Positions 1-5,970 of a DNA stretch of 9,722 nt are shown piece by piece. The notes beneath the pieces are model-generated. The model saw only the letters and a list, made by a program, of their open reading frames with translations. It did no database searches and was not told the DNA's origin. The stretch is from Acholeplasmatales bacterium (GTDB lineage Bacteria > Bacillota_I > Bacilli_A > Acholeplasmatales > Anaeroplasmataceae): positions 1 to 9,722 of the forward strand of contig JAILGR010000246.1 in NCBI GenBank assembly GCA_024696565.1, given 5' to 3'. The translations under genes and the position numbers were made by a program. Numbering within the stretch: position 1 is the stretch's first letter; each line of letters opens with the position of its first letter.

Positions 1-1
1 A

Positions 2-100
2 TATATAGATTATTACAACAATAAAAGAATTAGAGTAAAAAATAAAGGATTATCGCCTATTGTTTATAGACAACAATCCTTAAATATAATATCATTATAA
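2..100 (+). pseudogene. C-terminal end of an IS3-family transposase (cut by window start)
   Basis: Reading from base 2, an open frame enters from the left edge and gives 32 residues before the TAA at 98-100. The peptide has YIDYYNNKRI followed by KGLSPIVYR, the typical end of the DDE integrase domain of IS3-family (IS150-like) OrfB transposases, which usually finish YI.YYN..R...KL.GLSP..YR. The catalytic residues would lie upstream, outside the window, so activity cannot be judged. The putative right terminal repeat follows 14 bases later, as expected for a complete right end. It is entered as pseudogene only because just its tail is visible; it may be an intact transposase. Confidence 0.85.
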
Positions 101-114
101 CTATCAAGAACCTC

Positions 115-140
115 GAGTCCAAGATTTGGGGTTCACATCA
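115..140 (+). repeat. Putative right terminal inverted repeat of the IS3-family element
   Basis: The stretch contains GTCCAAGATTTGGGGTTCAC and ends in CA, directly behind the transposase stop. IS3-family right ends commonly look like TGTCCAA..TTTGGGGT..A and end in CA. The left end lies outside the window, so neither the matching repeat nor a target-site duplication can be checked; the exact last base of the element is therefore an estimate. Confidence 0.6.
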
Positions 141-160
141 AATAGAGCCAATTTTATAGT

Positions 161-291
161 TTTTAATATTTCTTTGTATTAATTAGCTAGTCTTTTATTA
201 ATAAGGCGCAAGTAGTACTCGGACATTTTTCTCGTATTAGAGAAATTTTTCTAGGTGGTAGGGACATTTTTTATGTACACGGACATTATTT
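161..291 (+). repeat. GGACA array A with AT-rich flank, upstream of the 396 gene
   Basis: Four units spaced 20, 21 and 19 bases apart start at 221, 241, 262 and 281: GGACATTTTTC, a decayed AGAAATTTTTC, GGACATTTTTT and GGACATTATTT. They are preceded by an AT-rich flank (161-210) holding TTGTATTAATTAGCTAGTC. The flank recurs before array B and partly next to arrays D and E; the unit part recurs as array C. The layout resembles the multiply repeated ends of IS21-family insertion sequences, but no IS21 genes are present. Because the array ends 24 bases before an extended -10, it may also act as regulatory DNA. Confidence 0.65.
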
Positions 292-314
292 ATTATGTGC
301 CATTAGTTGAAAGA

Positions 315-323
315 TGATATAAT
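315..323 (+). promoter_or_regulatory. Extended -10 promoter for the 396 gene
   Basis: TGATATAAT is a perfect TGnTATAAT extended -10. No good -35 hexamer lies 17 bases upstream, which is usual for extended -10 promoters. It follows GGACA array A and would start transcription near 330, leaving a leader of about 65 bases. The same TGATATAAT occurs at 1793 behind array B. Confidence 0.6.
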
Positions 324-395
324 ACAAATGTGAATTTTTCTAATAATTAAGAATAAAAAGAAACATTCCTTGTTTTATTTTTGGTAGGAGGACAA

Positions 396-1478
396 ATGGA
401 AAGTTTATTAATAGCTATTATTGTTCCGATAGTTTTACCTATTGTTTTTGGCTTTTTTTATAGAAAAAAAGATAAAGAAGAAGCAAAGTTGAATACAAAT
501 GGAAAGTATATAGTTAGGGTTACATCTAGCATCAGGCATTTCTTTTTGGGCTGGATGATTTTATGCCTGCTTGGTTCTTTAATTATTCCTATAATGTGCA
601 TTGTAGATAAAGCGAATACAACAGTATATATAGTTTTAATTGCATCAGGAGTAATTCTTTTCTTTTTCTTATTGGGTTTTTTAGGTTATGCTATTTCTAA
701 ATGGAATTATTTGATAGTCGAAGAAAACAGGATAATTAAGGTTAAAGGATTTAAAAAGGAGATAATTGAAATTAATAGAATTAAATATATTTCTCACTTT
801 GATGTTGGATTTGGTTCACTGATTGCATATGATGAGAATTTTGTCCCTCTTTTTGAAATAGATGGGTCATTTGTGGGGATTACTAATTTAAAAGATGATC
901 TTTCGAGTATGAATTTGAAGTCAATAACAAGAAATGATATTGATGCAACTAATCCAGAATATAAGAAATATAAAAAGCAAAACAATATTAAGATTTGGAA
1001 ATACGTGTTAATTGGATTTGGTCTTGCTGGTTTAGCTTTGTATGGACTAATTAAACCACAAATTAGAGCTGCTGATTTTAATGATTATAGTAAATCTGTA
1101 GTTGTTGAAAATTTTACAAAAAAAGAAGAATTATTGTTATTTCATTTTGAAGGTGATGACAAGGAGTATAAAGTAAGTAATATCGTTTATAAGAAGTTAA
1201 ATCAGAGTATTTATGATGTTTTGAAAAATGGAACTGAAATGAATATTGTATTATACAATAGTGAATCAGCATACATTTCTCAAATTGAAATAAACGGTAA
1301 AATTTACTTGAACAAAGATGAGGCAAAAGAATTGGAAATTAATAATTACAATTCGAGCTTTGTTTTTACGAATGTGTTATTAATTGTAAGCATATCTATG
1401 ATTACAATAGGGATGATTTTATTTTTTTATCAATTATACGAATCCAAAAAGCACAATAGCCATGAAATAACTATTTGA
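396..1478 (+). CDS. Five-helix membrane protein with a possible bacterial PH-like domain (unknown function)
   Basis: This 360-residue protein is not one I recognise with certainty. The ATG at 396 is chosen because AGGAGG (386-391) stands four bases before it; the in-frame TTG at 381 has no ribosome site. Predicted membrane helices lie at about 3-22, 50-70, 76-100, 201-219 and 322-346. Between helices 3 and 4, residues 103-170 (NYLIVEENRIIKVKGFKKEI through LIAYDENFVPLFEIDG) have the beta-rich look of a bacterial PH-like domain of the DUF6560 sort; this is inference from pattern. Residues 225-320 form a second soluble region, on the opposite side of the membrane from the PH-like part if the helix count is right. 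The gene stands alone between arrays A and D and has its own extended -10 promoter. Signal transduction or envelope sensing is possible but unproven. Confidence 0.8.
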   Translation: MESLLIAIIVPIVLPIVFGFFYRKKDKEEAKLNTNGKYIVRVTSSIRHFFLGWMILCLLGSLIIPIMCIVDKANTTVYIVLIASGVILFFFLLGFLGYAISKWNYLIVEENRIIKVKGFKKEIIEINRIKYISHFDVGFGSLIAYDENFVPLFEIDGSFVGITNLKDDLSSMNLKSITRNDIDATNPEYKKYKKQNNIKIWKYVLIGFGLAGLALYGLIKPQIRAADFNDYSKSVVVENFTKKEELLLFHFEGDDKEYKVSNIVYKKLNQSIYDVLKNGTEMNIVLYNSESAYISQIEINGKIYLNKDEAKELEINNYNSSFVFTNVLLIVSISMITIGMILFFYQLYESKKHNSHEITI

Positions 1479-1485
1479 TTAGGTA

Positions 1486-1554
1486 GTGGACAAAATAGGC
1501 TAAGGGTGGACAAAATTCAAGATGGGGTGGACACTCTGTATTAATTAACTAGTC
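1486..1554 (+). repeat. GTGGACAAAAT array D plus AT-rich flank, directly behind the 396 gene
   Basis: Three GGACA-centred units start at 1488, 1508 and 1529 (spacing 20 and 21): GTGGACAAAATAGG, GGTGGACAAAATTC and GGGTGGACACTC. On the minus strand the array begins TGTCCACCCC, like the outer end of an IS21-family element. The following 21 bases (1534-1554, with GTATTAATTAACTAGTC) match 172-192 in the flank of array A at 19 of 21 positions. The array begins 8 bases after the stop codon of the 396 gene, so that gene lies between two arrays and two copies of the AT-rich flank. Confidence 0.6.
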
Positions 1555-1574
1555 CCAAGCCATTAAAGAACAAT

Positions 1575-1607
1575 AGCTCTGATACAATGTGTCAGAGTTT
1601 TTTCTTT
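1575..1607 (+). terminator. Rho-independent terminator after the 396 gene
   Basis: CTCTGATA (1577-1584) pairs with TGTCAGAG (1590-1597), with one G-U pair and a CAATG loop; two more outer pairs are possible. Seven T residues and a further CTTT follow at once. It would end transcription of the 396 gene after reading through array D. Confidence 0.85.
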
Positions 1608-1672
1608 ACTAGGAGTTTAAAAAACAACGTACCTAAACCATTTATCATTTTTATTAGTAATTTTCTATTCGA

Positions 1673-1752
1673 TTTTGTATTAGTTACTTAGTTCTTTATT
1701 AATATGGCACAAGCCCTACTTGGACATTTTTCTCTGGATAGGGACATTATTC
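1673..1752 (+). repeat. GGACA array B with AT-rich flank, upstream of the 1825 gene
   Basis: The flank TTTTGTATTAGTTACTTAG and the following TTCTTTATTAATATGGCACAAG align with the flank of array A. Two units follow at 1722 (GGACATTTTTC) and 1742 (GGACATTATTC), 20 bases apart. Compared with array A the middle units appear deleted. It lies between the terminator at 1575-1607 and the extended -10 at 1793. Confidence 0.6.
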
Positions 1753-1792
1753 CCTTTTTAAGCATGTATTTTATAGTAAGAATATTTTTTTA

Positions 1793-1801
1793 TGATATAA
1801 T
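1793..1801 (+). promoter_or_regulatory. Extended -10 promoter for the 1825-3299 gene pair
   Basis: TGATATAAT is identical to the element at 315-323 and again lies behind a GGACA array. No convincing -35 is present. A second TATAAT at 1805-1810 is nearby, but it would put the start of transcription almost on the ATG. Confidence 0.55.
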
Positions 1802-1824
1802 CAATATAATAGAAGAAAACTGAT

Positions 1825-2475
1825 ATGGAAGATGGTGTGCTGTTGAAAAATAAAAAAAGATTATTATTCATTATGATTCCAATCGCAGCTATTTTGCAAA
1901 TTGCCTTGATTGTGTTAATTTTGATTGGGTGTTCTAATGTTTTTTTAAAAGGAATAATATTAAAGGAAAGTAGAAATTTAGAAGATTATCATTATTATTA
2001 CAATACTGTTGATTATGCAAAAGATTTATTACCCACACTAGAAGAGTTATCTTTAGAAAAAGAGAATATAAATTTTGGATATAGGCATATTACTTTTGGG
2101 GTGTTTGACTCAGAAGGAATATCATTATTTCTTTCCTATGGAGAACTATATAGTGATGCAAAGAATGAAATAATGAGTAAATACAATTTTTTAGATTCAC
2201 CATATCAATCTTCTGATGGGGATTATACTTATCCTCTTTCAGATTTTGAATATAATGGGTATTCCTTTAAGGTGGCACCTAATTATAATTTCTGTCAATG
2301 GTATTTGCCAAAAACATTTTTACTTTTAGGATTTAATGATGTTAATGAAAGAGTCTGCTATCTATATTTTTGGGATTTTGATTTAGACGCCATTTGTGGA
2401 GATATAGATTTGACCGAAAGAACAAGAGTAATGCATGATTTTATTGACAAGTATTTTATTTGGTATAATTATTAA
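1825..2475 (+). CDS. Exported or membrane-anchored protein, possible lipoprotein (unknown function)
   Basis: This protein has up to 216 residues. The N-terminus is basic (KNKKR) followed by a long hydrophobic segment, about residues 13-35, ending LIGC at Cys36. That fits a lipobox, although the hydrophobic stretch is long for a lipoprotein signal, so a plain membrane anchor is also possible. Residues 40-216 form an acidic, aromatic-rich external domain ending in YLYFWDFDLDAIC and a D-K-Y-F-I-W tail. The start is unsure: the ATG at 1825 lacks a good ribosome site, and in-frame GTG 1837 or TTG 1843 (giving LKNKKRLLF) are plausible, with GGAAG/GGTG just ahead. The next gene follows within 41 bases and its product seems distantly similar, suggesting a co-transcribed duplicated pair. 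I do not recognise a characterised family. Confidence 0.75.
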   Translation: MEDGVLLKNKKRLLFIMIPIAAILQIALIVLILIGCSNVFLKGIILKESRNLEDYHYYYNTVDYAKDLLPTLEELSLEKENINFGYRHITFGVFDSEGISLFLSYGELYSDAKNEIMSKYNFLDSPYQSSDGDYTYPLSDFEYNGYSFKVAPNYNFCQWYLPKTFLLLGFNDVNERVCYLYFWDFDLDAICGDIDLTERTRVMHDFIDKYFIWYNY

Positions 2476-2503
2476 TACTTTTATAAGTGTTATAGTTGTA
2501 TAC

Positions 2504-2512
2504 GAGGGGTGA
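2504..2512 (+). promoter_or_regulatory. Ribosome binding site fixing the start at 2517
   Basis: GAGGGGTGA lies four bases before the ATG at 2517. It decides against the in-frame TTG at 2496, which overlaps this site and has no ribosome site of its own. Confidence 0.75.
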
Positions 2513-2516
2513 TATA

Positions 2517-3299
2517 ATGCGTATTCATTTTGTAAAACCGTTAAGAATAATTATGCTTATTTTAATAATGGTGATTACAATATCACTTACTATTTATATT
2601 TATTTAGGATTTACAAATAGATTTCCATCAAAGGAAGTATATTTAGCTGCAATACTATTCCCAGTATTAATTGCTCCTATAATTACATTATTGATTTTAA
2701 ACTTAAAAATATTAAAGAATAATAAAATAAAGCGTAATAAAACACATAATGCATTATGTATTGTTAATTTCATTTTATTGCCAACTTTAGTAATTGCTGG
2801 TTTCTTTTCATTAACTACATTTATTTACGGTGGTCATGGACATTCATATACTGATAAGTATTCAGATTATTTAACACTTATGAATGAAGAACCTTATAAG
2901 AGTAATCTCCCTTGCTTTGAAGAAAAAGAAATACAAAAGTTTAAATACTATGAAAATTCTATTGATAGCCATCAAGAAGATTTTTTTGTTGCATTAGAAT
3001 ATGATAATGAGAATCAATTTATAAATTCATTAAATCGTATTAAGGCTTTTATGCCAAACTATAAAACTGAAATAAATAAATTTAATGATTCTTATCAAGA
3101 TATAATTAATTCAAATAAAATGAATTCATATGAAATGAAGAAAGTGAATAATACATATGAAATTATTGGTGAATATTTAGTTATATCATATGAAACGAAT
3201 AGTAAAAGAATTGTAATTTCTTACTGGAATTTTTTATCAGATGAATTTATTAGTGATCACAATCCTTATTTGTTTGAATACTTTGAGTATATTCTTTAA
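2517..3299 (+). CDS. Three-helix membrane protein with external C-terminal domain (unknown function)
   Basis: This is a 260-residue protein. Predicted membrane helices are at about 10-31, 42-63 and 78-104. They are followed by a soluble domain (105-260) that the positive-inside rule places outside the cell: the loop KILKNNKIKRNK between helices 2 and 3 is strongly basic and so cytoplasmic. The external domain has DYLTLMNEEPYKSNLPCFEE, a central FFVALEYDNEN.FINSLNRIKAF and RIVISYWNFLSDEFI. The order and spacing resemble the external domain of the upstream protein (DYHYYY..LLPTLEE, then ISLFLSYGEL, then RVCYLYFWDFDLDAI). The two genes are probably co-transcribed, with no terminator between them. 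The function is unknown. Confidence 0.8.
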   Translation: MRIHFVKPLRIIMLILIMVITISLTIYIYLGFTNRFPSKEVYLAAILFPVLIAPIITLLILNLKILKNNKIKRNKTHNALCIVNFILLPTLVIAGFFSLTTFIYGGHGHSYTDKYSDYLTLMNEEPYKSNLPCFEEKEIQKFKYYENSIDSHQEDFFVALEYDNENQFINSLNRIKAFMPNYKTEINKFNDSYQDIINSNKMNSYEMKKVNNTYEIIGEYLVISYETNSKRIVISYWNFLSDEFISDHNPYLFEYFEYIL

Positions 3300-3323
3300 A
3301 ACTCTTAAATAGTTAATATCTGC

Positions 3324-3396
3324 AGGGGGGGTACGCAAAACCTCTAGGGGTACGCACTTTTGAAGGTATTCTTTAATATTTCATTTGTATTAAAAG
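3324..3396 (+). repeat. GGGGTACGCA repeat E plus AT-rich flank, behind the 2517 gene
   Basis: GGGGTACGCA occurs at 3328-3337 and 3347-3356, a pitch of 19 bases, preceded by a seven-G run. The AT-rich stretch at 3371-3396 (TTTAATATTTC, then TTTGTATTAAA) aligns with 161-186 beside array A with one inserted base. GGGGTACRC-type tandem units are also typical of IS21-family ends. Its place between stop codon and terminator mirrors that of array D. Confidence 0.5.
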
Positions 3397-3425
3397 TATA
3401 TTTTTGAAATATTTAAGAATAAGTA

Positions 3426-3453
3426 GGTTTGATACCAGGTATCAAGCCTTTTG
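3426..3453 (+). terminator. Rho-independent terminator after the 1825-3299 pair
   Basis: GGTTTGATA and TATCAAGCC form a nine-pair stem (one G-U) with a CCAGG loop, ending at 3448 and followed by TTTTG and a T-rich stretch. Confidence 0.8.
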
Positions 3454-3497
3454 TTTATTTTAGCTGATTATGTTTGATATTAAACATTTTTTTGATA

Positions 3498-3523
3498 ATA
3501 TTTATGTTATTTTACATAAATAT
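3498..3523. promoter_or_regulatory. AT-rich inverted repeat before the 3587 operon
   Basis: ATATTTATGT (3498-3507) and ACATAAATAT (3514-3523) form perfect ten-base arms around a six-base spacer, about 15 bases before the likely -35. This could be an operator or simply a weak hairpin. A second small inverted repeat, ATGTTT/AAACAT (3470-3487), precedes a T run and may be an extra weak terminator. Confidence 0.3.
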
Positions 3524-3537
3524 ATAATTTAATTCGA

Positions 3538-3566
3538 TTGTAAACACTTTAATTATATTATAAAAT
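3538..3566 (+). promoter_or_regulatory. Likely promoter of the 3587-6942 operon
   Basis: TTGTAA (3538-3543) and TAAAAT (3561-3566) are 17 bases apart. The start of transcription would be very close to the AAAGGGGG ribosome site (3573-3579), so one of the overlapping upstream -10s (TATATT 3554 or TATTAT 3556) may be used instead. Confidence 0.45.
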
Positions 3567-3586
3567 TAATTAAAGGGGGTCGTTTT

Positions 3587-5080
3587 ATGAAAAAATATAG
3601 GTTTATATATATTCTTGGTGCAACCATAGCTTTTTTATCTATTATGGGCATTTATGCTAATGGCTTAGATGTTTATGCAGAAGAGAACTATTTAATTGAA
3701 TTAGACAAAGATAATCGTTGTAAATTTGGCCTTTACCCCACAATGATAGAAAAAGAAGTGGCTTTAGATGAAGTAAAGAATAATGGTACTTATGACTCTG
3801 ATACAAAGATATATTCTTATAAGGATAATAAATATGCAATATTAAAAGGTGAAACTGATTTAGAGCATGATTTTAAATTGAGCGATAGTAATTTTGCTAG
3901 TGTCTATAATGGTGTTGATGTTTTATTTAAAGTAGAGGCATTAACATGGAGTGTTTTTGAAACAGGAGATGGGTATTTAGATTTAATATGCTTAAATATA
4001 ATTGATCGTGTTGAATATTCGAAAACCTCAATTACAGATAAATTTTCCTCTACAGATATTTTTCTTGAAACAGGCACAAAGTTTTATAATTTATTATCTG
4101 ATAAAGAGAAAAGTATCTTAAAGACAATTGATTCTGATGCATATATGTCCTTGCCGGATTATAAAAAATATAATGATGGTAATGTAAAGGATATATTTAC
4201 ACCAACAGATTATGCAGTATTAAAAGGTTTATCTTCTCATTTAGAAGACCCTTATAATCATTCTCCATTTTGGACTAAAACAAGAGAGGGAGATAGAATT
4301 AAAGTTATTTGGAATAATGATAAATCAACTGATTGCTTAATAAATGATTCAAGAATTGGCGTTGTACCAATAATTAGAGTTTCCTATCAAACATCTCAAG
4401 GCGGTGGAGGACAAGCTTGCAGCAATAATCCATCTATTCCTATTAATTTTTATGGCAATGTATGGATGATGATTATAGGAAGTATACTCATTTTTGGTGG
4501 CGGAATATCCTTAATTATAATTATGAAGAAATGGTATTTAGGTCTTAAGATTAATTCAAAGCTTAAGGTAGGACCTAAAACATATGTTGGTGGTGGTATC
4601 ACATTAACCATTTTAATTATAGGATTATATATTTTCTCCTTTGGTACAGTAGTTAAGGTAAATACACTAGGATTTAATAATACTAAAGATATCCATGGCT
4701 ATTATAGTGGAAATGGATATGATGAGAATTTTGAATTTGGTTCAAGAATTCTAATGGGACTAACTGATGATTATCAAGTATATAGATATTATGGAAACCC
4801 ATGGGATGAAGAAGGAAGTGCAACGAATTTCACTTATTATATTCAGCCAGGTATTGGTAGATGGGAATATAAGGATGGACTTTTAACAATATATGCAGCT
4901 CCTGAATGGACAAGATATAATTTTGAAGGACTTGAAACAACGTATACAGACGCAAACGGAGTTGGTTCTTTTATAAAATATGTAGGCTACGAAGGAACTG
5001 CTTATCAATGGTATCATACGAACAATAGAGATCCTAAATATGGAAATGTCAAATTCGGCGAAACAACGGAAGTGTGGTGA
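3587..5080 (+). CDS. Exported two-helix membrane protein with a DUF6273-like domain
   Basis: This 497-residue protein has a good ribosome site, AAAGGGGGT, before its ATG. Residues 1-31 are a signal peptide (MKKYR, hydrophobic core, probable cut after VYA). Residues about 46-268 follow the order seen in DUF6273 proteins: FGLYP, then VLFKVEALTWSVF, LDLICLNIID, LLSDKEKSI, a TDYA segment, FWTKTREGDR and finally GVVPIIRVS. DUF6273 is common in surface proteins of gut Firmicutes and has no agreed role. Membrane helices at about 291-314 and 333-356 flank a basic cytoplasmic loop. Residues 357-497 form a second external, aromatic-rich domain that I do not recognise. It is first of three genes; the next begins five bases after its TGA, so they are probably co-translated. 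A surface-exposed binding role is inference. Confidence 0.8.
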   Translation: MKKYRFIYILGATIAFLSIMGIYANGLDVYAEENYLIELDKDNRCKFGLYPTMIEKEVALDEVKNNGTYDSDTKIYSYKDNKYAILKGETDLEHDFKLSDSNFASVYNGVDVLFKVEALTWSVFETGDGYLDLICLNIIDRVEYSKTSITDKFSSTDIFLETGTKFYNLLSDKEKSILKTIDSDAYMSLPDYKKYNDGNVKDIFTPTDYAVLKGLSSHLEDPYNHSPFWTKTREGDRIKVIWNNDKSTDCLINDSRIGVVPIIRVSYQTSQGGGGQACSNNPSIPINFYGNVWMMIIGSILIFGGGISLIIIMKKWYLGLKINSKLKVGPKTYVGGGITLTILIIGLYIFSFGTVVKVNTLGFNNTKDIHGYYSGNGYDENFEFGSRILMGLTDDYQVYRYYGNPWDEEGSATNFTYYIQPGIGRWEYKDGLLTIYAAPEWTRYNFEGLETTYTDANGVGSFIKYVGYEGTAYQWYHTNNRDPKYGNVKFGETTEVW

Positions 5081-5085
5081 TCTAA

Positions 5086-5958
5086 ATGAAATTTTGTATT
5101 AACTGTGGTTCAAAATTAAATGATGATGATTTATTCTGCATGGAATGTGGATATAAATGTAATGATGTAAAAGAAAAAGATGAAACAATAGAAAAAGAAG
5201 AGAAATCTCTACCTAATGAAGATATTATTGTTGCTCCTCCAATAGTTTCAAATAGTAAAGAAGATCGTCTTAAAGCTTTAGAAGAAGAAAGAAAAAGACT
5301 AGAAGAAGAAATTGAAAAAGAAAAGGAAGAAGCTCGTTTAAAGGAACTAGAACGTCAAAGACAAGAGGAACTCGAACGTCAAAGACAAGAAGAGCTAGAA
5401 CGTCAAAGACAAGAGGAACTCGAACGTCAAAGACAAGAAGAGCTAGAACGTCAAAGGCAAGAAGAGCTAGAACTTCAAAGACAAGAAGAACTAGAACGTC
5501 AAAGACAAGAGGAAAAGGTTCAAGAACCAAAGACGCCTGAAGAAGTTCAAGAGGCAAAAACTGAAGAAGAAACAAAAGCTGTAGTTCCTTTAATAGATGA
5601 GAATAAGAAAGAAGAGATTAAAGAAGAAAAAGAAATAAAGAATAATGAGTCTGTAATTACAAATGAGGAAAATATTGTTTTAATTAAGCATTCTTTATTC
5701 TTTACTGGACTAATTCTAATTTTATCTATTATTTATTGGTTTATTGGAGCATTCTTCTATATTCATGTAGCTATTAGAATTGTAATGATATTTATATGTA
5801 TGTTAGCTATGGCCTTACCAATTTATGAGACGGTTAAATACTTAATAAGCTCTATTAAGGCTAAGAAGTTTAATTTATTTACATTGGTTACCTTAGGCAT
5901 TTGCCAAGTATTATTATTTATATTATTCTTTATTTCAATAAGTGTAGCAGCAAGTTAG
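5086..5958 (+). CDS. Zinc-ribbon protein with long charged repeat helix and three C-terminal membrane helices
   Basis: This is a 290-residue protein. Cys4, Cys7, Cys18 and Cys21 (CINCG and CMECG) make a short N-terminal zinc ribbon; Cys25 is an extra. Residues about 63-145 are very charged and helical. Residues 87-142 are seven copies of ELERQRQE (the sixth reads ELELQRQE). The repeat of eight does not keep a heptad stripe, so a single charged alpha-helix fits better than a classical coiled coil. An acidic Lys/Glu linker follows, then membrane helices at about 204-226, 229-247 and 266-287. There is no signal peptide, so ribbon and helix should be cytosolic. The ribosome site GGTGA lies inside the end of the upstream gene. 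The next gene's product has the same ribbon-linker-membrane plan. The function is unknown; the helix may act as a spacer or partner-binding arm. Confidence 0.85.
   Translation: MKFCINCGSKLNDDDLFCMECGYKCNDVKEKDETIEKEEKSLPNEDIIVAPPIVSNSKEDRLKALEEERKRLEEEIEKEKEEARLKELERQRQEELERQRQEELERQRQEELERQRQEELERQRQEELELQRQEELERQRQEEKVQEPKTPEEVQEAKTEEETKAVVPLIDENKKEEIKEEKEIKNNESVITNEENIVLIKHSLFFTGLILILSIIYWFIGAFFYIHVAIRIVMIFICMLAMALPIYETVKYLISSIKAKKFNLFTLVTLGICQVLLFILFFISISVAAS
5344..5511 (+). repeat. Seven tandem 24-bp coding repeats
   Basis: Seven 24-base units run without a break, in frame, each coding for ELERQRQE. Units 2 and 4 are identical, and units 3 and 5 differ at two bases, so a 48-base pair of units seems to have been copied recently. 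Unit 6 has CTT for CGT, giving Leu. Copy number is likely to vary between strains. The minus-strand open frame across it is an artefact of the repeat. Confidence 0.95.
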
Positions 5959-5970
5959 GAGGGATGAACT

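Noticed and set aside
221..291. GGACA arrays as LytTR-type regulator sites
   Set aside because: The spacing of about 20 bases would fit, but the unit lacks the usual ACNGTT-type core and no such regulator is in the window; IS21-type ends explain the pattern at least as well.
221..291. GGACA arrays as a CRISPR array
   Set aside because: Units are about 10 bases, degenerate and only two to four in number; spacers are too short and there are no cas genes.
794..985. Minus-strand open frames inside genes (also 1114-1326, 3657-3839, 5997-6251, 8257-8442)
   Set aside because: Each lies wholly or mostly within a confident plus-strand gene, lacks a ribosome site and has no recognisable product.
3587..5080. 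Mycoplasma-type genetic code (TGA as Trp)
   Set aside because: TGA ends this gene right before the next ribosome-linked start, and Trp is read from TGG throughout.
5270..5575. Minus-strand open frame of 101 codons rich in Leu, Val and Phe
   Set aside because: It is the complement of the 24-bp repeats; it has no ribosome site and overlaps a well-supported gene.
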